The notes under the pieces are model-generated. The model made no database searches. It was not told the DNA's origin and saw nothing but the letters and a program-made list of their open reading frames with translations. From Deltaproteobacteria bacterium (lineage in GTDB: Bacteria; UBA10199; JADFYH01): a stretch of DNA of 63,680 nt. The DNA lies in contig JADFYH010000014.1 in the NCBI GenBank assembly GCA_015233135.1, positions 1-63,680 of the forward strand. Direction: 5' to 3'. Shown here one piece after another: positions 32,561 to 41,800 of the stretch; position 1 is the stretch's first letter, and every line of letters starts with the position of its first letter. Made by a program: the position numbers and the translations under genes.

Positions 32561-34462
32561 TCATTGTGAAATCTCAAAAATTCCATCTGTTGCCAATAAA
32601 TACAAATGATTTCCATCGCTGATCAAATCGTAAAACTTTTTCTTTTTTTCTTTTTCTGCCGTCTCGCCCATGAGTTGAGTGGCAGACATTTGTTTTAATT
32701 CTTCCCAATTTCTTTCTTCTTCATTCCACCTATAAATTCTTTTATTTGAAAGCGCGAAAAGTTTGTTTTGATGGCTAATGAGTTTAATCAAATCTCCAAA
32801 ATAGCCGGGGATGAAGTCCCAGGTTTTGTTATTAAAATTGTAGCGGTAGACACTGCCCGCATCGGTCTGCAGGGCCAGCCAGTTGTTAGTGGAGGCTACA
32901 TGATAGGCAGGGGAGTCTTTGCTTTTTTCGGCCACCGGCACTTTTTCCCAGGGGCCTTTTCCATCAAATTGATAGAGGCCCGACATAGTGCCTAAATAGA
33001 GTTTGCTGTCGGTGGTGGTGGTGACACAGCAAATGTGTTCGTTTCCTGTAGGGTTTTTATTTTTTAACAGAGAGAAAACCTTTTTCCATTCCTTCTGGGC
33101 CGTCCACTCGTACACGTCTGTCAGAGACAAGGCATAGAGTTTATTCTGGAAAAAAGTGAGTCGGTAAATGGTGTCGTAAGTTTTATCAGGGCAGGGAGGA
33201 GATTTTAGCTGAGTTGGAACGGCATGAATGCCCTTTTGATAAGCAGTAAACGGCTGATCTTCCTGGCCCGCATAAACTCCACCAGTGTAAGTGCCTATCT
33301 AGACCTTGTCGTCCCGCAACAAAATCGGATACACCGTTTGAGAGCAACCGGGAGAAAAAAGATTGGTCGAGTTTTTCCACTTTTTATCTGCGCTGTCATA
33401 GCTAAAAAGACCCTTGATGCTGCTGAGTAAAAAACCTTTTTTTGATTTTTCGAGATAAATCAGATTGTCCGCTGTCTCCAAGCCTTGATTGGCACTCTCA
33501 ATTTTAGCGCCTTCTTTGACAAAAACTTCATTTTTACTGGACGCAAAAATCTGTTTTCCTCTTTTGCTGAGGGTGACAATGTCTAGATTTTCCAGACCTA
33601 AATTTAAAGGCACCCAGGCTGTTTTATGGGCATTCAGCCGGTATTGATTTTTATTGCTATAGGCTATCAGTTCTTCATAAGGCATGGAAAAGTGCAAAAA
33701 ACTTTCAGCGCTGCCTATCCCTTCGTTGAAAGGGCTCCACCCCGTGTCTTTAAGATCTCGCTTGAAGATGCCCTTGCCTTTAAGGCCAATGTAGAAAGTT
33801 TCACCTATCACCATGAGGTCTCGAATTTTGTTTTCACTGGTGATTTCTTGTTCGATATTGGCGCTGATGTCTATCCACTCTTGCCGGGCCTGCGAATAGG
33901 CATAAATTTTTGTCCCCGAAGACACGACCACCATTTCCTTGCTCATTCCCCAAAATCCATAGGAAGGAGGCTCCTGGCCTTTAGCGGGGACTTTTTCCCA
34001 ATTATTATTTTTCGATAATTGATAGACTCCATAATTCCCACTGACTAAAGTGAGTTTTCCCCCACTCTGAGAAATGGCATAAGGGTCTAATCCTTCAGAA
34101 AGATGACCTGTGATTCCCCATTTCTTTACTTTTGAATCGTAACCATAAACTCCGTCTGGGGTAGCGGCGTAGAGCTTTTTCCCGTCCGAATAAAGCATAT
34201 CGGCATTTCCCCTTAAGCCCTCATTAAAATCTTCCCAGCCCTTTTGAGCCTCATTCCAATGTTTGATGTTGCCACTACTTTGAGTACTACTCTGAATTGT
34301 ATAGATCTGATTTTGATGCTGAAAAATATATTCGCGGATGGGGTTGAACAGCGGGATTCCCGTTATTTTTTTTGTGCTGAAATCTTGGGCCTTGAAGTCT
34401 GCCCAAAGATTCGTGTGCATCAGAAATATCAGGATAAAAATACTGCTTATTTTTTTGAACAT
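32561..34462 (-). pseudogene. Secreted beta-propeller protein interrupted by one in-frame TAG
   Basis: Reads as one protein of about 633 codons except for a TAG at 33299-33301. Before it, a signal peptide (MFKKISSIFILIFLMHTNLWA) and blades such as KLYAATPDGVYGYD, TFYIGLKGKGIFKRD and GFLLSSIKGLFSYD. After it the same frame continues with IGTYTGGVYAG, KLYALSLTDVYEW, KLYLGTMSGLYQFD and ends in LYLLATDGIFEIS. By the blade pattern the TAG replaces a Trp (W in VWIGTYTGG), so a single TGG-to-TAG change explains it. Two-sided product, sequencing error, readthrough and pseudogene are all possible. Function unknown. Confidence 0.75.
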
Positions 34463-34575
34463 AGGGCCTCCTCGTTCGAATATCCACTTTCACCACTGCT
34501 AAAACAATGAGCCCTTGGAGCCTTACTCAGTGGAGGGAATTTATCAAGCGTAAGATCAATATCCTCCTTATCGGC

Positions 34576-34604
34576 TTGACGAAAAAAATCCTTCTGTGTA
34601 GCCC
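34576..34604 (+). promoter_or_regulatory. Candidate sigma-70 promoter of tRNA-Val
   Basis: TTGACG, 17 bases, then TAGCCC, placed 16 bases before the tRNA. The -35 is good and the spacing ideal; the -10 is a weak match, but it is preceded by TGTG as in an extended -10. Confidence 0.4.
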
Positions 34605-34619
34605 AAGACTCTGTAAATT

Positions 34620-34693
34620 AGGCGTGTAGCTCAGCTGGTTAGAGCGCTGCATTCACATTGCAGAGGTCAACGGTTCGATCCCGTTCACGCCTA
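34620..34693 (+). tRNA. tRNA-Val (anticodon CAC)
   Basis: Complete cloverleaf: acceptor AGGCGTG/CACGCCT (7 pairs), D arm GCTC...GAGC, anticodon stem CTGCA/TGCAG with loop TTCACAT, T arm AACGG-TTCGATC-CCGTT. The CCA end is not encoded. Confidence 0.95.
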
Positions 34694-34828
34694 TTTAAAA
34701 AAATGACGCAGTGGATGTATAAAAATCGTTATTAATTTCAAATAGTTATGCGTGAAAAAAGAGTTTAACACTCTCTATTGCCCTGGCGAAGGGCTCTCTG
34801 ATACAACTATAGACGAGGTTAGAGGTTT

Positions 34829-35317
34829 ATGACGGTTAAGAAAATACCCAAATTAAGTCAGAAAATAAGCGTTAAAAAGAGGTCTAAAGAGGCCTTGGAT
34901 GTGGGTTCGTCCATTTCTCCGCATCTCGCTTGGGTTTATCCTTTTTTACTGAAGGCCAAACGAAAGATGCCCTCCTTGACCCTGCCTAAGCAAATTCGAC
35001 CCTTTAAGCCCACAAAAAACAAGATTATGCGCGTGTTTGGAAATGTGTATTTTGAGAAAAAATTGGTGATGTTGGCAACACACACCCAACAAACCTGCCT
35101 CAACAAAAGGGGACAGCTCAAGGTAAAAAAGATTATTCGCCTCCCCAAGGCGAAGGTTTTAGATACCTTAGCCCATGAATTGGCCCATTTACGGTATCAA
35201 GACCACGGCTATGAGCATGAGCAGTACACCCGCATGATTTTTAAAACTTTCGATATTAAAGAAAAATGCCCTTATTGTAGAGGGAGCGGAAAGATTCACA
35301 TCGATAGCAAGCCCTAA
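34829..35317 (+). CDS. SprT-like/YgjP-type zinc metalloprotease domain protein
   Basis: A 162-residue protein with the zinc-protease motif HELAH at 116-120 and a third likely ligand His130 in GYEHEQY, followed by KCPYCRGSGKI, a short C-terminal Cys pair. The spacing fits the SprT-like/wss1-related fold. A basic N-terminal 30 residues precede it. It is coupled to the RluA gene by overlapping stop and start (TAATG), so both may be co-translated. Substrate unknown; the family acts on DNA-protein cross-links in eukaryotes but not demonstrably in bacteria. Confidence 0.75.
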   Translation: MTVKKIPKLSQKISVKKRSKEALDVGSSISPHLAWVYPFLLKAKRKMPSLTLPKQIRPFKPTKNKIMRVFGNVYFEKKLVMLATHTQQTCLNKRGQLKVKKIIRLPKAKVLDTLAHELAHLRYQDHGYEHEQYTRMIFKTFDIKEKCPYCRGSGKIHIDSKP

Positions 35318-36009
35318 TGAATTTGCCTACAAAAATTGAGATTCATCTCGAATCTGAGGATTTTCTAGTCATCGAAAAACCTGCAGGCATGCATTGCCAT
35401 CCCTTGAAAGAGTCCGATCAAAATACGCTGATTCAAATATTGGCCCAAAAATATCCTGAAGTATTAACGATAGGAAACCCAGGCCGCGAAGCAGGCTTGG
35501 TGCATCGCTTGGATAAAGAAACCTCAGGATTAATATTAGTAGCGCGAAATCATTCAACTTATTCTTTTTTAAGAAATGAATTTCAAGCACGAAGGGTACG
35601 AAAAGAATACTTGGCCCTTTGCCCAAAAATGACAAATTTTGAAGGCTGGAAAAAAATCGATGCCCCCATCGCTCATCATGCAAAAAACAAACGCAAGATG
35701 CAGGTGGGTGGAAAAAAAGCGAGGCCAGCCATCTCTTTTTATCAAATTGAAGAACAATTAGCGGATGCAACTTTAGTCCGAGTGAGAATCGAGACAGGAG
35801 TGCGACATCAAATTCGAGTGCACTTGGCTCATCTGGGTTTTCCATTATTGGGAGATGTTTTGTACAAGGGAGAAATAAGAAAAGGTTTGGAAGGGTTTAA
35901 ACTGCAGGCAGTTTTGCTGGAATTTCAGGATCCTGCTCATCCTTCGAAAAAAATACGGTCTCAAAATATGGAGGCGGGGGGAATCGCACCCCCGTCCGGA
36001 AAGATTTGA
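35317..36009 (+). CDS. RluA-family pseudouridine synthase
   Basis: Converts uridine to pseudouridine in rRNA or tRNA. The catalytic Asp66 lies in the signature HRLDKETSG (63-71). KPAGMHCHP at 21-29 and VRIETGVRHQIRVHLAHLGFPLLGD near 155-180 are typical of the RluA group. There is no S4 domain, as in RluA and TruC-type members, and the target site cannot be assigned. The last 41 bases, coding EAGGIAPPSGKI, overlap antisense to the tmRNA 3' end, so the native C-terminus may have ended earlier. Confidence 0.9.
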   Translation: MNLPTKIEIHLESEDFLVIEKPAGMHCHPLKESDQNTLIQILAQKYPEVLTIGNPGREAGLVHRLDKETSGLILVARNHSTYSFLRNEFQARRVRKEYLALCPKMTNFEGWKKIDAPIAHHAKNKRKMQVGGKKARPAISFYQIEEQLADATLVRVRIETGVRHQIRVHLAHLGFPLLGDVLYKGEIRKGLEGFKLQAVLLEFQDPAHPSKKIRSQNMEAGGIAPPSGKI

Positions 36010-36324
36010 TGACGGCTTCTACAGGTTTATCCGATATTTTGAGTCTCGCTCTTTAGCCCTCGCATCGGCACGATTTCTAAAGAACCAGCCTGATGAATTT
36101 CGCTCTTCGTGATCAGACATCCCAAGAGCTATCCCACTTTTTGTCATTCGCTAGCCCTCGCGGGAGAAGTGCTAGAGAATGTGGCGGCGATTAAGCTGCC
36201 ATTGCGTAGTCGAAAGAATCGACTTCTGCGTTTGCAGTTGTTTTTTGCCTGAGTTTGACGAGCTACAAGCTTGCTCGACCTGCGACACGTCCTCGCCTAC
36301 ATTCCGTCGAAACTATTCGCCCCC
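35969..36324 (-). ncRNA. ssrA: Transfer-messenger RNA (tmRNA)
   Basis: The reverse strand starts GGGGGCGAATAG-TTTCGACGG and ends GGGGGTGCGATTCCCCCCGCCTCCA, the tRNA-like domain with a 7-pair acceptor (GGGGGCG with CGCCTCC, one G-U). The reading frame GCA AAC GCA GAA ... GCT TAA encodes the degradation tag ANAEVDSFDYAMAA, ending in the usual AxAA-type sequence for ClpXP. It rescues stalled ribosomes. CCA is not encoded. The 3' end overlaps the RluA gene on the opposite strand. No clear promoter is seen in the inverted repeat just upstream of its 5' end. Confidence 0.96.
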
Positions 36325-36328
36325 TGTC

Positions 36329-36444
36329 GGGCTTCAGAAATTCCTTTATACTTCGTTGTTCGTTCGATCACAATCCTCACGTAGCGCTGCTACGCTCCGG
36401 TTGCTCCCTCTCTCTCGCCTCGTCTAAAGGAATTTCTGAAGCCC
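36329..36444. repeat. 116-bp element with 20-bp perfect terminal inverted repeats
   Basis: GGGCTTCAGAAATTCCTTTA at 36329-36348 and its exact reverse complement at 36425-36444 enclose 76 bases with a small inner palindrome GTAGCGCTGCTAC. It lies 4 bases upstream of the tmRNA 5' end on its promoter side. It could be a MITE, but no clear target duplication or second copy is seen in this window. The rest of 36445-36528 holds nothing recognisable. Confidence 0.7.
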
Positions 36445-36528
36445 TCCTTCGAGTGTTTGGTTGGTGCACTGACGTGCACCTTTTACAAGTAAGTTCTATT
36501 TTTTAGAAAGCAAGTCTCTACGCCTGAA

Positions 36529-37560
36529 TTATCTGAAAATCGATTTATTGACCTCCTTACCCTTAGTCCATTTTTTGAAATCGGCCCACATTTCCTGGAG
36601 GATGTATTTGCGTTCGGTTCTTTGTTTCAAATAGAAGGGCACCACACAGCCACAGCGTTCGCAATCGGCCTCTTTGCCCATCATGCATTGATCTTTTTTA
36701 TTTCCCATCGGGTCAAAGGCATGGCCTTTTTGCAAGAAGACGCAATTGTTGCCGAGGGCCTTGTGACGTTCTTTGCCTTTCATCAATTCCAGCACTCGCT
36801 CACTGATGCCAATGAAATCGCCGTATTTTGTTTTTTTGAGGTGGAGGATGCGGTCGATAATTTGTTCCTGTTCTTCAAAGGGGATGAAAAGATCGTGCTT
36901 CACGCCTTTGACCGGAGTGAAAAAATCGAACAGGATATGTTTCACTTTTTTATTGGGGGCCCATTCTTCCAACAGATCTTCCATGCAGAACAGATTGCGT
37001 TTGTTGAGGCAGGTAGCCAGCGAGATGTTCAGACCCTCGGGAGCCTCGTGGATATTCTTTTTGAGTTTTTGATAAACGTCTTTGCCGCGAATGTCGTTGT
37101 GGTAACTTTCGGTGCCATCCACTGAGATATGAAAATAGACATCCTTCCAATCGGGCAGGGCAAAGGTGCCGTTGGTCACGATGATATTTCCACGAAAATA
37201 CTTTCGACCCACTTCAATCAGATCCTTGCGCAGCATGGGATCCCCGCCTACCCAGGTGGCGCTATAAAGAGGAAAACCCTGCTTTTTGAGGGATTCCAGG
37301 CGTTCCAACCATTGTTCCGGAGTCAGCTCCTGTTTTTGTTCATAGGCAAAGAAGTAGCAATGTTTGCAGCGGAGGTTGCATTTGTTGGTCACATCAATAG
37401 AGACCACGGCGTTCTTTGGAAAACCTCGGAACAAGAAAAATAATTTAGGCATTAAATATTGCTTAAAAAATTTTTGCCTTTCTTTTCTAAAAAAAGAAGG
37501 ATCTGTTTCGTGGGTTGTACTTTCGGTTTCGTTTTCTATTTTTAGCGCAAGATTTTTCAT
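36529..37560 (-). CDS. Radical SAM protein
   Basis: The 4Fe-4S-binding motif is CNLRCKHC (Cys61, Cys65, Cys68), followed by the TIM-barrel features GGDPMLR near 106-112, NGTFA and HISVDG. The C-terminal part has further cysteines in DQCMMGKEADCERCGC, which could bind an auxiliary cluster as in SPASM/twitch-type enzymes. The length is 343. Neighbours give no hint of the substrate; the PlsC-type acyltransferase gene is divergent. The first 45 residues are charged and without domain match. Confidence 0.85.
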   Translation of the reverse strand: MKNLALKIENETESTTHETDPSFFRKERQKFFKQYLMPKLFFLFRGFPKNAVVSIDVTNKCNLRCKHCYFFAYEQKQELTPEQWLERLESLKKQGFPLYSATWVGGDPMLRKDLIEVGRKYFRGNIIVTNGTFALPDWKDVYFHISVDGTESYHNDIRGKDVYQKLKKNIHEAPEGLNISLATCLNKRNLFCMEDLLEEWAPNKKVKHILFDFFTPVKGVKHDLFIPFEEQEQIIDRILHLKKTKYGDFIGISERVLELMKGKERHKALGNNCVFLQKGHAFDPMGNKKDQCMMGKEADCERCGCVVPFYLKQRTERKYILQEMWADFKKWTKGKEVNKSIFR

Positions 37561-37701
37561 AGGGTCCTCGGGTCCTGGTTTTCCAGCCGAAATTTAATTT
37601 TACTATTCGAGTTACCTCCGTCCGTCAAGACTGCTTCCTTTTTTTTAAAAAAAGTGAAAAAAGTATAAAAGGAGGCTTCTCAAAAAAAAATAAAAAGAGT
37701 A

Positions 37702-38595
37702 GTGTTTCTCTTCATGAAAACTTTTTCTTCTGCCTCCTCTTCTCTTGCCCCTCGAGTAAGTGCCGAATCGTCGGAAAATTCGATAGGTGCTTTGTTGGGT
37801 AAGGTCACCAAACTTTTTTCCTTTCAATACAACGACAAGCCTTTGGATGATCAGTTCTACGAACTGCACATGTTTTGGCTCAAGCTTTTTCATGACATCT
37901 ATTTTAGGGTGGAACATCTGGGGCATGTGCAAGAAGGATTGGAAGTGGCCAGGCATGAGCATGTGATCTTCATCAGCAATCATGTGATTGCCCTGGAGGC
38001 TGCCTTGATTGGCTATTACCTCTATCGCAATCAGGCCGGGAAACTGGGGACTTTGGTCTATCCCGAGGCCTTTAAACTTCCTCTCGTCCGTGAGTTTTTT
38101 AGAAGTGGTCAATGTGTGGCGGCGACGGTTGAAAATGGGGTTCAGACCCTTTTCAAAAAGCATCTTTTGCTTTTTCCTGAGGGAATGGATTTTGTGAGTC
38201 ACATCATCAATCCGGATCGAGTCCCCAAGTTTCACAAGGGATTTTTGAGGATGGCCAAGGGTTACATGGAAAAAAGCCACCGCAAACACATCAAGATTAT
38301 TCCTATCGGCCATGCGGGAATCGAACAGGTGCTCAAGCTTTGGGTAGTTAAAAATGAAACCTTTTTAGATCTGTTTATCAAGCCGTTTGCCAATTATCCT
38401 TTTTGGATTTTTCCCAAGCTTCCCTTCTTGATGCCTTCCAAAGTGGTGATGGATTGGGGTTCTCCAGTCACCCTTACTTTGGAAGATCTTAAGAACGAAA
38501 AGAAACTCATCCAAAAATCGAACGCCTTTCGTTCGAGTCTGCTCGCTTTAAAAGCGCGTGCCGCAAAGTTGAGAGGTATGGAGACGCAATCGTAA
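37702..38595 (+). CDS. PlsC-type acyltransferase with HX4E in the catalytic motif
   Basis: Predicted 1-acylglycerol-phosphate-type acyltransferase. Motif I reads NHVIALEA near residue 100, where canonical PlsC has NHxSxxD, so His-x4-Glu replaces His-x4-Asp. LLFPEGMDF near 155 corresponds to the PEGTR block without its arginine. KIIPIGHAG near 200 fits motif IV. A GTG start is used; an in-frame ATG lies four codons later and both lack a strong Shine-Dalgarno. It precedes the tRNA-Pro gene by 15 bases and may be divergently controlled with the radical SAM gene. Confidence 0.78.
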   Translation: MFLFMKTFSSASSSLAPRVSAESSENSIGALLGKVTKLFSFQYNDKPLDDQFYELHMFWLKLFHDIYFRVEHLGHVQEGLEVARHEHVIFISNHVIALEAALIGYYLYRNQAGKLGTLVYPEAFKLPLVREFFRSGQCVAATVENGVQTLFKKHLLLFPEGMDFVSHIINPDRVPKFHKGFLRMAKGYMEKSHRKHIKIIPIGHAGIEQVLKLWVVKNETFLDLFIKPFANYPFWIFPKLPFLMPSKVVMDWGSPVTLTLEDLKNEKKLIQKSNAFRSSLLALKARAAKLRGMETQS

Positions 38596-38610
38596 CGATG
38601 TGAAAAATTT

Positions 38611-38684
38611 CGGGGCGTAGCTCAGCCTGGTAGAGCGCTTGTTTCGGGAACAAGAGGTCGCCGGTTCAAATCCAGTCGCCCCGA
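38611..38684 (+). tRNA. tRNA-Pro (anticodon CGG)
   Basis: Acceptor CGGGGCG/CGCCCCG (7 pairs), D arm GCTC...GAGC, anticodon stem CTTGT/ACAAG with loop TTCGGGA, T arm GCCGG-TTCAAAT-CCAGT (one mismatch). CCA is not encoded. TTGAGA/TAACGA with 18-base spacing upstream, inside the acyltransferase gene, is a weak promoter candidate. Confidence 0.94.
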
Positions 38685-38771
38685 TTGATGAAAAATAGCG
38701 AACAAAGTGAGCGAGAGGGGAGGCTCACGAGGCCTTGCCGAGTGAGGGGCGACGCGAGCCCCTGTGAAGCC

Positions 38772-38801
38772 GTCGCCGGTTCAAATCCAGTCGCCCCGAT
38801 T
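38772..38801 (+). repeat. Second copy of the tRNA-Pro 3' end (att-like repeat)
   Basis: The last 30 bases of the tRNA region (38657-38686, GTCGCCGGTTCAAATCCAGT and following) are repeated exactly here, 85 bases after the first copy ends. The segment between has no gene. A direct repeat of a tRNA 3' end is the footprint of tRNA-targeted integration or of a tRNA-tail-carrying small element. Confidence 0.75.
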
Positions 38802-38816
38802 ACATCCCAGCAAAAA

Positions 38817-38849
38817 AAAAGCCGGAGAGATTCTCTCCGGCTTTTTTTT
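38817..38849. terminator. Bidirectional rho-independent terminator
   Basis: AGCCGGAGAGA and TCTCTCCGGCT form the stem, with eight A's before and nine T's after it. It serves the tRNA-Pro direction (T run downstream) and, on the other strand, the end of the minor-pilin operon, whose stop is 15 bases away. Confidence 0.9.
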
Positions 38850-38863
38850 AAATCAGCCGCGAC

Positions 38864-41800
38864 TTATTTACAATTCTTCGCGCTAATCAACACCGTCAAA
38901 TCCTGGAAGTCCGCCGCGGTACTGGTGGGATACTGAGACACATCCACTCCCAGTTCCATCGTGATAATGGATTCATTGGCGGCCAGTTTCACCTTCTTGG
39001 CACTCATATCGATGTAAGGTGCCAAACAGGTATTGAGGGATTTTTGTCCTCCAAAGCCTGCGATATTGGAAGGCGGATTGCTGCCATTTACCCAAATCAT
39101 GGTCTGATTTTTGTTCGTGGAATCGTAGGTCGAATTAAAGCTGCCATATTTTGCATTGGCCTTGATCATATAAACGGCAGGGGCGCTGGAGGCCACCGAT
39201 TCGGTAAATACCTCTCCTTCGTAAACAGGGGTATTGCTGAACATCCAGTTGTTGAAGTAGCTCCCATTGAGGGCACGATTCATTTTTACAGGAATTGCCG
39301 GCCCTCCGGCGCCATAAGTAATTTGATTACAGATTACCTTGATTTCGGAGTCGCAGTTTTTCCCAACGCTGACGGTCCCTGTAGAAGCATTGGTCACAAT
39401 GGGAAGCCTGCAGACACTAGGCGCTCCCGTGCAGACATTATTGCCTTCCACCTGACAGGTAGAAGAACATCCATCTCCACTGGTTCTGTTTCCATCATCA
39501 CAGGTTTCACCCGCATCGATTTTACCGTTACCACAGAGAAGGCTGCAGGTGCTGAGAGGAGAACCCGTGCAGGCATAGCCTGCCTCAACGGTGCAGGTGG
39601 AAGAGCAACCATCTCCATTGGTTTTATTTCCATCGTCGCAGGCCTCACCGGATTCCAGTTTGCCATTTCCGCACACAGGTGTGGGAAGTTTACAGACGCT
39701 GGGAGCGCCCGTACAGGTATAGTTGGGTTCCACCGTGCAGTTGGCACTACATCCGTCTCCACCGATTTGATTCCCGTCATCACAGGCCTCACCCGTTTCC
39801 ACCTTGCCATTTCCGCATTTGGAGGGAGGCAGCGTGCACTTGCTGGGTGTGCCCGTGCAGGTATAGCCAGATTCAACGATGCAGTTCGAAGAACAACCGT
39901 CCCCGTTCACCTTATTTCCATCGTCGCAGGCCTCGGCGTTTTCTATCTTTCCATCCCCGCAAAGGTTGTTGCTGCTCACCAGGCAAGGATAGTCTATGGG
40001 CAAAGGAGGGGCACCTTTACAGGCGGCGATGGTATCTCCCGCGCAAGGGCCTGGAATATCTCCATGTTGCTGAATATGGGCACAGACGGCATTTTCGCTG
40101 ATCGAGATTGTATTATAAGGATTAGCCCCCGAACTGGTGTAGTGACAGATGCAATATTTTTTTCCGGCGATGTCACAAACGCTGGGCGCGCCCGAGCAGG
40201 CATAGTCCGTTTCAATCTGGCAGGTAGAGGAACAACCATCCCCGTTGTTTTTGTTTCCATCGTCACAAGCCTCGCCGGCTTCGATCTTTCCATTGCCACA
40301 AACAGGGGTGGGAATCGTTGGGGTACAGGTGCTCTTGGGTGACCCCGTACAAGTATAGTTTGCTTCTATTTTACAGCTTGAAGAACAGCCATCGTTACTA
40401 GCGACGTTCCCATCGTCACATTCTTCACCGCTTTCAAGAATGCCATTTCCGCAGATTGAACCGGGAATTTTACTGCAAGTGCTGAGAGGAGATCCACTGC
40501 AGGCCCAGCCTGTTTCAATCTGACAGTTTGAGGAGCAACCATCTCCATTGACCGTGTTTCCATCATCACAGGCCTCAGTGCCGGCCTTGTTTCCATCTCC
40601 GCAAACATTGGGCTTGATGCAGACACTGGGATTACCCGAGCAATTGTATCCAGGTTCTACGGTGCAATTGGAGGAACAACCATCTCCATTTTTGGAATTT
40701 CCATCGTCGCAAGATTCTCCCGTTTCTACGATTCCATTAGGGCAGACGGACGCAGGAGGGGGAATGAGTGTACATTTGCTGGGAGACCCACTACAGGTAT
40801 AGCCAGATTCTACGGTACAGGTAGAAGAACAGCCATCCCCATCTTTAGTGTTGGCATCGTCGCAAGCCTCCCCCTGATCGAGTTTTCCATTTCCGCAGAC
40901 GGGGACATAGATGGGGGCACAGACGCTCGGGTTTCCTGAACAGGTAAATCCGTTTTCGATTTGACAAGTAGAAGAACAGCCATCCCCGTTGTTGGTATTA
41001 CCGTCGTCACAGGCTTCACCTGCTTCGATGGCCCCATTCCCACAGACAGGAGTAGGAATGATTAAACTACAGCTACTCGGATTCCCATTACATTTATAAC
41101 CCGGTTCGACGGTACAATTGGAGGAACAACCGTCTCCATTGTTTTTATTTCCATCATCACATTCTTCACCGGTCTCAGGAATTCCGTTTCCACACACTTG
41201 GGCAGCCGTGGCGTCGATACAAGTGACTTGGCTGGTAGTATGGTCAGTGTACTCCGAAGTAATGGTATAGCTTTTAGCTCCCACAATGTTGCTAGAAAAT
41301 CGGATGAAATCAACAGGGTCGGGCGAGGGGGTGGTGGGAATCGTATAATCCGTAATATCAATAAAGGTTCCCGATTTGGTGCCTGTCGCATCGCTATAAA
41401 CCGATTGACTATTAATTTGAATGCCTGAAACTTTTTCACCATTATCGGGAGTAAAGCTCACTTTCATGCGGGCAATAATAGGGTGGCTGAGGCAGGCCTT
41501 GCTGACATAAACTCCCAGGAGATCTTTTCCATTGGAATGAAAATTGTTGCAGGACATCGAAACGCAGGAGCCTGACATCGCAGTGGTAATGGATCGGGTC
41601 ACTTGGGCAACATCCGATTTTCCAACGGAGGTGATTTGATTTCCATTGATCGTAAGGGTTGCCGAACCCATGTCAAAGGTTTTTACCCCGTTGGGGTCTT
41701 GGCCCTGATCAATCGCTCGGAGGGCATATTCGATGCCTGCCAGGGCGTAGTAATTCGCCCTTTCCTTGTTCGTGTTATTCGCCGTTTCCGTTGAGGAATC

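Noticed and set aside
33299-33301. UAG recoding (stop read as an amino acid) in this organism
   Set aside because: Several intact genes end in TAG at the expected family length (for example the L,D-transpeptidase and the NtrC regulator).
36179-36506. Small plus-strand frames in the tmRNA region
   Set aside because: They run antisense through tmRNA and the adjacent inverted repeat and have no protein-like features.
38685-38936. 83-codon frame containing AVAGSNPVAPIT
   Set aside because: It is the translation of the duplicated tRNA-Pro tail and terminator, a well-known artefact.
39044-40342. 432-codon open frame on the plus strand opposite the cysteine-rich pilin
   Set aside because: It is the antisense shadow of repeated CGNG/CDDGN codons, which happen to be stop-free; its protein has no family pattern and the real frame is clear.
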